DNA from: Rhizaria sp. SCN 62-66
Lineage: Eukaryota; Rhizaria, unplaced
Direction of reading: 5' to 3'
Assembly: GCA_001724265.1 (NCBI GenBank)
Contig: MEDY01000158.1
Coordinates: 27,967-91,966 of the forward strand
DNA length: 64,000 nucleotides
Made by a program: the position numbers and the translations under genes. Within the stretch, counting starts at the first letter, position 1, and each line of letters opens with the position of its first letter. Of this stretch, positions 55,975-64,000 are shown piece after piece. Under the pieces are notes generated by a model. It did no database searches. It saw only the letters and a list, made by a program, of their open reading frames with translations, and was not told the DNA's origin.

Positions 55975-56607
55975 CGCGCGCGCGCGAGGGAGGATGGAAA
56001 CCATCTTGGTGCCAGATTGCGTGTCGAGTTTTAAGTCTAGGCCGAGCGTGTCCGGAAGAAGCAGCGCGCCGAAAACGTCGTCTCCAATGAAGATATTGTT
56101 ATTTTAGTCTATCAGCGCCCTGCTTACACATCTAAGTTGCAATTTTAACGCGCATATCTAATTACAGCGCTTTCTGTACTGCGATTTTGAATATGTGGTT
56201 CATCCGTTGAAGCGCACCAGTGAGTGCTGTGTCATCTGGAGAAACTTTCTGTTTTGCGAGAGACACTCGTCGTAAATGTGAGACATCGAATGAGCCATAA
56301 ACATTAAACTGTTTAATCACACTGTGCAGAAAATTACACCACGCGAATAGCTTATCTTGGCTAGTTTAACCTGATAAAAAGTATCGCCCATCCGCACCGC
56401 AACTAACTGACGTCGCCTTGCTTCTGTTTCATCCTACACGACACTCCATACCAGGCGAGATCCGCCTTTTAATAAGGGCGATTGACTTTATTGAGAACGC
56501 GTTCAACTAAAACGTGTCTCAAAAGAAAGATCGACTTTTCAGCGGGGTCTCCACCCCTTCCGAATTACCGCGAAGCTCTGTTGGCCACGCCGCTGACTCC
56601 GCGCCAA
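55975..56607 (+). other. Intergenic region, M50 protease to GPHR
   Basis: About 630 bases, AT-rich after 56090. It holds the 3' UTR of the protease gene and the promoter of the next plus-strand gene. No gene seen. Confidence 0.55.
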
Positions 56608-59600
56608 ATGCGGCCCTGCAGCAGCCCCATCAGGCTGCTCTCATCTGCCGCCCGCACACACCGCACGCCCTTGCGCGTTTTTACTCTCCTATCCCTTTTT
56701 GTTGCCGTTCTGCTCGCTGCGTCACCCGCCGCAGCCGCGCCCTCCGTCTCCCACTACTCGCCGTCCGCCGCGTCTTCCACCGCTTCAGCTACGCAGGGCG
56801 TGGTCGGTGCGGATGCCGTGGGCGTGCTCGACGACGCCAGCATGCTCTACGGTGGCGGCGCAGTGCTAGACGACGAGGACGACGTCTTCAACGACCCCTT
56901 GCTTTACGCTCGCACACACAGCTCGACTCACCGCACCGCCTCCTCAAACTCTGCCACAGCCGCAGCCGCGGCAGCAGCGGCGGCATCGCGCGCGTCGGGC
57001 GCCGGCAACGGCGGGTACAAGGGCTACCCGCGCTCCGGCGCCACGTCACACCCGCCGCGCGCGGCCTCTGGGATTGGGTCACTTGGAATCACCGCCGACG
57101 CCGCCGCCGCGGCAGCCGCAGCCGCGGCCGCCGACGCGCTTAGCGGACGCGGCTCGCCCGCAGCCACGGCCGCCGCGGGCGGTGGCGCGGGCTCGAGCGC
57201 GAGCGCGGCGGACACGCTTGCGGCGGACTCTATGGCTGCGACATCACGCTTCCTCGTGGATCTGACGATCATCGCAGCGTCGCAACTCTTCTTCTTCGCT
57301 GTCGGCTGGGTGTTTTTCCAGTCTAAGCTGCTCCACAGCTCCCACCTCGACGAAGCGACCGCCGCGGCTGTGGGCGCCGCTATTGGGGCCGCCTCGGGGC
57401 CTGGCGCCACAGCGGGCGCCGTCGCCGCGGCCGGCGTGCTGCCCCTGCCGGCCGCTCTCAGCGCCGTCTCACTCGACGACACGACGGGCGGCGGCGGGAT
57501 CGGCTCGGCGACGGCTGCGGCTGCTGTTGCAGCGGCCGCCGGAGGATCGCCGTCTGTTGCGTCGCTACGACTGCGGCTGCGGCTAGTGCGCGCGCTTTTC
57601 TCCCTCACGTTCACTCTCTCCTGCTCGATGTTCCTTCTGATGCTGTTTGAGATCGCGGATGTGATGGATAAACGCAGTCGCTTGCTCAACTGGCGGCTTG
57701 ACCTGACGGCGCTGCTCGTGCTGCTCATCTTCGTCATCCCAAACCTCACCATTTTTTCGGTCCTCACGCGGTACGCGCGGGACACGCGCCGCGCCGCTGC
57801 GCTCACTCTCGCTCTTTACGCACTGACTCTATACGGCCTCTCAGCGCTCGCGTCGCCGCTTAACCTCACCATCACCACGGCCGCGCCCGCCGCCGGGGCC
57901 GCTGTCGGCGCCGCGGCCGACACTGCTGCAGCTGCAGCCGCCGCAGCCGCCGCAGCCGCGACCGCCTCCGCGTCCGCCGCAGCCGCCGCGGCGCGTGAGT
58001 CGGCCCCGTCCCTCCTCTGGTGGCTGTTCGAGTTTGACCGCGCTTTGGCGCGCATTGGCGTCGTCGGCGTCACGTCCATCGCCATTCTATCCGGGTTTGG
58101 CGCTGTCAACTGTCCTTACGAGTACCTCGAGGTGTTTTTGCGCAAGGTTGACCCGGCTCAGATCGCGCTGTCTGAGCGCCGTAGCTAGCGAGCGGCCACT
58201 TTATCGACCGCAAAGAAGCGCCTGTTAGTCGCGCTGATCAGGTTCCGCACGCGGAGGGACCGCGCGAACGCCGCCGCCGCTGCTGCTGCTGCTGCTGCTG
58301 CTGCGGGTGCGAGTACGGGTGACGCGACCGCGCAGCAGCAACAACAGAACGAGTTGCAGTTGCAACAGCAACAATTGCAGTACCAGTATCACCAGCAACA
58401 GCAACAGCAACAGTTTGGCTACCCCGTGGCTCCCTTCGGCGCGGGCCCTGCATTCAACAACGCCGGCACCTTATACGGACCACACCCGCAGCCGTATCTG
58501 ACGGGCCAACCTGCGCCTCCGCAGCAGTTCCAGCCTCATTACCCGCGTCAGTACCAGCCTCAGTACCCGTTTGCGCCCATCCCCGCACCCGTCCCCGCGC
58601 CCGCGCCTGCTCTGCATTGCGCTCCTGTGACCGCCGCCTTTGCATCGCCGCCGCAGCCGGGCAACCCCGGTTTGTACGCACCGGGCGGCGCGGGGCCTGC
58701 TGACGCGCTTCTGTTACTGCCGCCGTCCGCGCTTGAGTCGGAGCCGTCTTCCCCCGCCGCGTCGCTACGCGCGATCCCCGACGAGGAGATCGGGCTCACG
58801 CTGCGGTCTGGCAGCAGCAGCGCCGGGGCGCGCACGCGGACGACGGCCGCACAGCAGCGAAGGCCGGCGCAGACGCAGACGCAGCCGCTCAGTCACGCGC
58901 AAGCTCTGACGACACAGTCTCCGCAAACCACCGGATTTGACGGGAGCGTGATTCACGGTGCAAAGACTGCGGGGATGAGTGCCAGAGCGCCGTATGCGCC
59001 GCTGCCGCTGGGTCTGGCGCCGTCTCCGCTTGCGCTTACACTGTCGGGCTCCTCGGCAGCGACTCTCATTGACCCCGCGCCCTACCAACAACAACAGCAA
59101 CAGCAGCAGCAACAGCATGTTCGGCACCCGTATGCATACGCGGGGCCTGGTATCGCGTCGCTCGGCTTTGGCTTTGACGCGAACGCCGGCATTGACGCTA
59201 CGACCGCTACTGCTGCTCCTGCTCCTGCTCCTGCTGGGGCGGGTGTAGGGGACGTGTTTGTTGACCCGTATTTGGCTGATGGTCACGCCGGAGACAACGC
59301 ATACGGCTACGGTTACAACGACAATGATGCGGCTTACGGCGGGATCAGCTATCCTTTTAGCCCTGTCGGCGCCGACGGCGGCTTTGCTTACGACGAGTAC
59401 GGTCAATTCTCCGGAGGCCACCCCGGACAGTACAGTCATTTCGGGCAATACGGCCAGTTCGACGACGACGCTGCGTTGTTAGAGCAACCGTTGTCGTCTT
59501 TCGCGTCCGCTGGCTACGCCGCTGCCACCGCGGCCGCCGCAGCCGCAGCCGCCGCCGCCGCGGACGCTGGCGCCGACGCCGACGCCCAGGCCCTCGCGGC

Positions 59601-62028
59601 CGCCGACGCCGCCGAGGCCGCCGCGGGCGCGGGCGTGGGCGGAGGCGGCGGCCGCGGGCTTGGCGGCGGACTCGCTGCGCTGCTCCCGGAGCCGGAGCAG
59701 GAGCAGGAGGCCGGTGCCGGCGCCGGCGCAGGGTCCGCGTCTGCTCTCACGCGCGGTGTTCAATCGGCCGGCTCACGATCACGTGGCAGCGTGAGCGCTA
59801 CTGTCAGTGGAGCAGTCACAGAGGCACTTGGTTTCGTGCTCGGCCGCACAGTCGATGACGATGACGACGACGACGACGACGACGACAATGAGGGCGACGG
59901 CAACGCTGTGCGCATGCAGCGTCTACGGCTGGGGGGCGAAACTGACGCCACGGGGGTGCGGCGGACTCTGCTGACCAGCGGCGGCAACGCAGGCGCTCAC
60001 AGTCACGGTCACGGGCCTAACGGTGGGCTTGCGCTGGGGCGCGGGCTGGGTCGGGCGCTAGGTCGGTCTGCCGCCAACTCTGACGACAACGACGATGACG
60101 ATGATGACGACGACGGAGACAATTCGGACAACATTGCGGTCAACGGCGACGGCGCTGGCGTCGACAGCGCTAAATCTGGCGATTCTACCGCTGTCTCTGG
60201 CGCAGGCGCTGGCGCAGGCGCTGGTGCAACGGGGACTGGGGCGCGCCGCAGCCGCGCACAAGACCGCGAGCGCGAGCGTGAGCGCGAGTGGGCTCGCAGC
60301 CGCCGCGCGCGCGCACGTGCGATGGCTGACGTTATGGCCGCTGCTGATTTCGACAGTGGCAACGCAAGCAGCACACACACACAACACACCGCGAACGCTG
60401 CGATGCATAGCATGGCGGCCCCACGCGCGCTGCTCCCGCGGTTTGACTCTGCGGCATCAGCGGCGTCCGCGGCGGCGGGCTTCTCCGATGCGCAGTCGAG
60501 TTCGTCTGAGACTGCACCGACTGACGCTGATGCCGACACGAGGCGCGCGCGCCAGTTCCCTGCGCCGCTGCTGCAGCCGCACCCGCAATACGCGCAACAG
60601 CAGCAACAACAGCAGTACTATGGTGCGCCTGTCGCCTACACTCAGCATCAGCAGTTATATAGTTACCCTGCGCTTGCGGGGCCAGCGGGGGGCTTTGCTC
60701 CTGGCCTTGGTCCCCACGGCCACGGCCACGGCGCTCCCGCTTATGCTGGATACCCGCCTCCCCCTCAGGGATATGGTGCTGCATACCCGCCGTACATGCA
60801 ACAACAACAGCATTCCGCGTTTTCTCACCCCGCACACTTTGCGAATGCCCAGGCGCAAGCTCACGCTGCTGCGATGCAGCAACAGCAGTTCATGCAGCAA
60901 CAACAGCAACAGCAGCAGTTCCAGCATCAGCCGCATCCTTTGCCCGACGCCTCCCAACAACAGCAACTCCAAACCCGGTCTGACGAGTCACACCAAGTGG
61001 AACTACAGTCGCACGCGCTCGCGCCTGACCAGAGCCAGAGCCAGAGTCAGGCGTACGGCCCCGACTGGCCTGACTGGGACGCCCCCGAGTGGGCGTGGCT
61101 GGGGGCCTCTCGCGCGCATCCTCCCTCCGCCGCAGCGACTGAGCGCGGTGTCTCACAGCTTTCCGTCGAAGTCCGCGCTCTCGAGGAAGTCCGCGCGTTT
61201 TACCACAGTGACCATGCTGCGCTGCTCGCCGGCCGCGGGCTGCAGCTCCGCGCGCGCACGCTACGCGGCCGCCTCACAAACTCACTGGGTTACCTACTCT
61301 CGCTCTTCTGTCTGTATAAGATCCTAACTTCGGCCGCGAACGTACTGTTGCGGCGCGCGGCGCGCACGGACCCTGCCTCGCGCGCGATCCAGCTTTTCCT
61401 CGAGTACGTGCTCGACCTAGACATCGACGTGCGCACGTGGTCGCAGCACCTGTCGTTCGTCATGGTCGGCGCGCTCGTCGCGACGCAAATGCGCGGTTTC
61501 CTGCTCTTCATCGCCAAGGTTTTCCGCGCGTGGGCCGCTTTCATGACCGTAGACGCAGTGTTGCTTCTGCTGACGGAAGTCATGGGGACGTATTTCCTGT
61601 CCATGGTGCTGCTTCTGCGCGTGAATCTGCCCACGCAGTACCGCCGCGTCATCACGAAAGTGCTTGGCAAGATCCAGTTCTCGTTCTACCACCGTTGGTT
61701 CGACGCTATCTTTGTCGTTTCCGCACTGCTTACGATTGTCACGTTTGTCGTCTCGCGCAGGGCCGCTAGATCCAGGCTCGTGGACACTGGCTTCGCTCCG
61801 AGGCGCTCTACTGCAGCCCACGCTGGCCGTGGCGCGAGTGCGAGTGCGCGGGACAACGGGGCGCGCCGGGGACGCAAGCGCGGTGGCGCTAGCTCTGGCA
61901 CGAGCAAGAGCACTGTGCCCGGTGCTATTGCTGGAGATGGTGGCGGCGAGCGCACGACGGGCGCCGGCAGTCCGCTGCTGGCGGCGTCGCGCGATGCGGA
62001 CTCACGGCTGCGGCGCAGCAAGGTCTAA
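56608..62028 (+). CDS. Golgi pH regulator / GTG-type channel (GPHR, GPR89 family) with one in-frame UAG
   Basis: With TAG at 58186 read as sense (residue 527) this is one 1806-residue protein of the GPHR/GTG family (human about 455), an anion channel acidifying the Golgi and, in plants, linked to G-protein and abscisic-acid responses. Family landmarks before the TAG are FFFAVGWVFF, SLTFTLSCSMFLLMLFEIADV and GVTSIAILSGFGAVNCPYEYL. After it come VEVRALEEVRAFY, LGYLLSLFCLYKI, FLEYVLDLDIDVRTWSQHLSF, LLTEVMGTYFLSMVLL, LPTQYRRVITKVLGKIQF and FYHRWFDAIFVVSAL, the last nearly invariant. So half the conserved protein lies on each side of the TAG. The cytoplasmic loop is inflated by about 1000 residues of Gln, Ala, Asp and Tyr-rich sequence. 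The N-terminus carries a hydrophobic signal-like segment. It ends at TAA. Confidence 0.88.
58186..58188 (+). other. In-frame TAG aligning with a conserved Gln in GPHR
   Basis: Context ALSERRS-TAG-RAATLSTAKKR. As I recall, human GPHR has ALERRLLQTMDMIISKKKR and plant GTG1 has SLERQLIQSTETCIAKKKK. The ungapped alignment puts TAG on the shared Gln. Confidence 0.82.
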
Positions 62029-62325
62029 GCAAACCTGCGTTTCTCCTGAGCGAAACAATAACACAGCAAAACATGTTATGTAGTCCTGCGAATCCAACTT
62101 TATCCTACACAATGCTTACAATTTATACTTAGATTCAATACATAGTCTGATTTCCCTTTCTCGCAACAACGTCTGTCTGTAGTTAATCTTGTTTGTATTG
62201 TTTTGTTTTGTTATTTGTGATGTCAATTGGTTTAAGTGTAAATATCTATATATACCGATCAAATTGGCACGCACCCATCCAACTTCGCTTTGCGCACGCA
62301 GTATTCCCGCATAGCACCCGCGCAA
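62029..62325. other. Convergent intergenic region
   Basis: About 300 AT-rich bases between the GPHR stop (+) and the eIF2B-alpha stop (-). No gene seen. Confidence 0.6.
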
Positions 62326-63471
62326 TTACGCGTTGTGGAGCGAGATGAGCTCATCAGAGATGGCCGCCGGTGTGAGGATACCGAGGTCCGTGAAGAGCAG
62401 CGTCACCAGCTCCGGCGGTGTGTAATCACTCGCTGGGTTGTACGCCACGCTCGCTGCCAGCGCGGCCGCCTTCTCCGCCGCAGCGCGCTCGGTCTCGGAG
62501 AGATTCGCGGGCATGGCGACCGACACGGGCACGGGGACGAAAGTGCCCTGCTGTTCGCGGGGCTCGAGCACGTCAAGCTGCGAGAGCGGGAACACACGCA
62601 CGAAGCGGTACGACTCGGCCAGTGCGTAGAACGGCTTGTTCAGTGCCTTGGCCACCAGCGCGGTCTGGTACGTGCCAACGGACGCGATGAGTCCGCCAGA
62701 CTCAACGACGCCATCGGCCGATGCAACGACCAAGTCAACGCGGCTCATGACAGCGGCCACGGCGGTGTCAGCGACGACTTCGACGGGGACGTCCGCGGCG
62801 GCGAGCGCGGCCGCGGTAGCGTAGCCGCGGCACAGCGGGCGCGCTTCGGGGACGACGACGTAGAACAGCTTGCCCGCCCGGCGCGCGTGCACCAGCGTGC
62901 GCACGAGAGTCGGCGAGTGGCCGCCCGCGACGAGCACGGTCTGCCCGTTGCGGAAGAAGCGGTTCGCCACGGCCGCCACGCGGTCGCACGCGGCAAGCGA
63001 GCTAAGTGCAAAGCAGCGGGAGCGCTCGCGCGCGGTCTCGAGAGACTCGGCCTTGGTGATGTAGTGCTGGAAGAAGTCGTAACAGCCCTTAAGCGCGACA
63101 GAACCCATGCTGAGCGAGAGACGCGCATCGCGCTGCGCGGGCGCAGAGTAGTGTGCGCGGATGGCATCCCACGCGCCGGTAACGGCGCGTCCAATGCCCT
63201 GTAGCGTGCGGTCGTCGCACGTCTCGGCCACCGTGGCCCAGGTCTGGATCGCGGCAAGCGGGACGTGGTTCTCATGCTTGGCCAAGTATGAGTGGAACAT
63301 CGACACCGCGTCTGTTATGGGGAACATTTTTTCGAAGAGAAATCAAAGAAAAAACAACAGTGTAAGAGCGGACCTAAGTGTTGTCAAGTGTGATTTGTTT
63401 TCAGGAGAGGATGGGAGAGTGGAAGACGTACCTGGAACGGCACCCGATGCCTCCGGGATCACGGCAGACAT
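62326..63471 (-). CDS. Translation initiation factor eIF2B subunit alpha, two exons
   Basis: Exon 1 is 63432-63471 (MSAVIPEASGAVP) and exon 2 is 62326-63311, giving 341 residues; human eIF2B-alpha is 305. It is a regulatory subunit of the eIF2B guanine-nucleotide exchange factor that recycles eIF2-GDP in the cytosol and senses eIF2 phosphorylation. The N-terminal helical part is followed by the Rossmann-like fold common to eIF2B-alpha/beta/delta. Diagnostic stretches are VDLVVASADGVVESGGLIASVGT, KPFYALAESYRFVRVFPLSQ and YTPPELVTLLFTDLGILTPAAISDELI, the last almost exactly the alpha-subunit ending. Alpha, not beta or delta, is indicated by that ending and the short N-terminus. It ends at TAA. 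Confidence 0.92.
63312..63431 (-). other. GT-AG intron in eIF2B-alpha gene (120 nt)
   Basis: On the minus strand the donor is CCAG|GTACGT and the acceptor is CATAACAG|ACG. The intron sits after the first base of an Asp codon, and the join gives AVP-D-AVSMFHSYLAKH. The strong donor and clean frame make this convincing. Confidence 0.85.
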
Positions 63472-64000
63472 TGTGAAAAGGCCTGGCAAATAGAAGAGCA
63501 AAAACAAGATATTGCGGAGTGTAAAAAAAAAGAGTTATGTGAAAGTTAATATTAATTCGGCAAAACGATGTGGCATAACTGATTAACGAACGCATTTGCA
63601 GAGAGACCTAATTTTGAATACTTGCCACAACCTGATCTCGCAACCTGCGGCAGGTCACCATTGGTCAACTAACGTGACGAAGTTCCCATGGTTCCAATTT
63701 TGGGGTTGAAACTTTAACATTCTTTGATTCCGCAATGTTTTAGTTCTTGATCAGTCCTTTATCGGTTATCAGGAGAGTATAGTTTTTTTTGTATCAGCTC
63801 GAGACAGCATATCTTATTCCTCTCTTTTTTGCTCTCGATTTAGCCCAACTTCCAGTCCAATTGTTACTTACAGTATATGTTCCCAGCCCATTCTCGCGCC
63901 TTTTTGGATGCTCAGGCTCTCTCAACGTGGCTGCAATTGTGGCTGAAGCTGCGGATGCGGCAGTGACTCTGACGAGTGTGCACGCCGCAGCGACGTCTAT
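63472..64000 (+). other. Right-edge region, possible start of a plus-strand gene
   Basis: AT-rich to about 63870, then GC-richer. A T-rich stretch with TTACTTACAG (ends 63873) and TTCCCAG (ends 63886) could be splice acceptors. From about 63890 one frame stays open to the window end with an Ala-rich translation (NVAAIVAEAADAAVTLTSV). Another frame starts at ATG 63877 and hits TGA. Too short to call a gene. Confidence 0.3.

Noticed and set aside
31769-58188. Programmed stop-codon readthrough instead of reassignment
   Set aside because: Three readthroughs in one gene, in genes with no common downstream context, would make very little protein. The lack of TAG at real gene ends also favours reassignment. 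Not fully excluded.
58181-58228. 48-nt intron removing the GPHR TAG
   Set aside because: It would delete a Lys-rich stretch that aligns with the family, and is shorter than other introns here.
1-64000. tRNA, rRNA, snRNA genes, CRISPR arrays, transposons
   Set aside because: I looked for B-box-like GGTTCGA motifs, conserved snRNA signatures, transposase or reverse-transcriptase motifs and regular spacer arrays, and found none that held up by eye. In particular, no tRNA(CUA) was seen in this window.

Overview
This window is nuclear DNA from a unicellular eukaryote. The evidence is GT-AG introns that rejoin reading frames, long GC-rich and alanine-rich coding regions separated by AT-rich spacers, no operons, and typical eukaryotic genes (Rab GTPase, G-beta, eIF2B-alpha, POLE3, ADP/ATP carrier, PEX16, NEK10). 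PEX16 and the ADP/ATP carrier imply peroxisomes and ATP-exporting mitochondria. NEK10 suggests, but does not prove, a flagellated lineage. I cannot name the species or supergroup.

Layout: BI-1-like protein (-), twinfilin (+), transcription-type cyclin (+, one intron), expanded ZNHIT2 (+, one intron), two-exon EF-hand protein (-), 1876-residue unknown EF-hand protein (-), POLE3/Dpb4 histone-fold protein (+), Rab8-like GTPase (+), a 3.3 kb non-coding spacer rich in microsatellites, G-beta (-), ADP/ATP carrier (-), secreted Pro-rich protein (-), giant NEK10-like kinase (+), glucose-6-phosphate 1-epimerase (-), giant TULIP-like/PqiA membrane protein (-), PEX16 (-), M50 site-2-protease-like protein (+), GPHR/GTG (+), eIF2B-alpha (-, two exons), and possibly the start of a plus-strand gene at the right edge. 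They are mostly unrelated housekeeping genes, and many carry very large low-complexity insertions (poly-Ala, Gln, Asp, Asn, Asn-Gly).

The main discovery is that UAG appears to be a sense codon, most likely glutamine. Three plus-strand genes are interrupted by single in-frame TAG codons with the same frame open on both sides: one in NEK10 (31769), three in the M50 protease (52318, 54508, 54943) and one in GPHR (58186). In the protease and GPHR the conserved domains lie beyond, or on both sides of, the TAGs. In GPHR the TAG lies in a conserved stretch and aligns without gaps to a Gln that I recall in both the human and the plant protein. All 18 genes whose ends I could assign stop at TAA (12) or TGA (6), none at TAG. 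The inferred code is UAG = Gln with UAA and UGA as stops.

Limits: all splice sites and starts were read by eye, there is no transcript evidence, and homologies come from recognised motifs, not searches.
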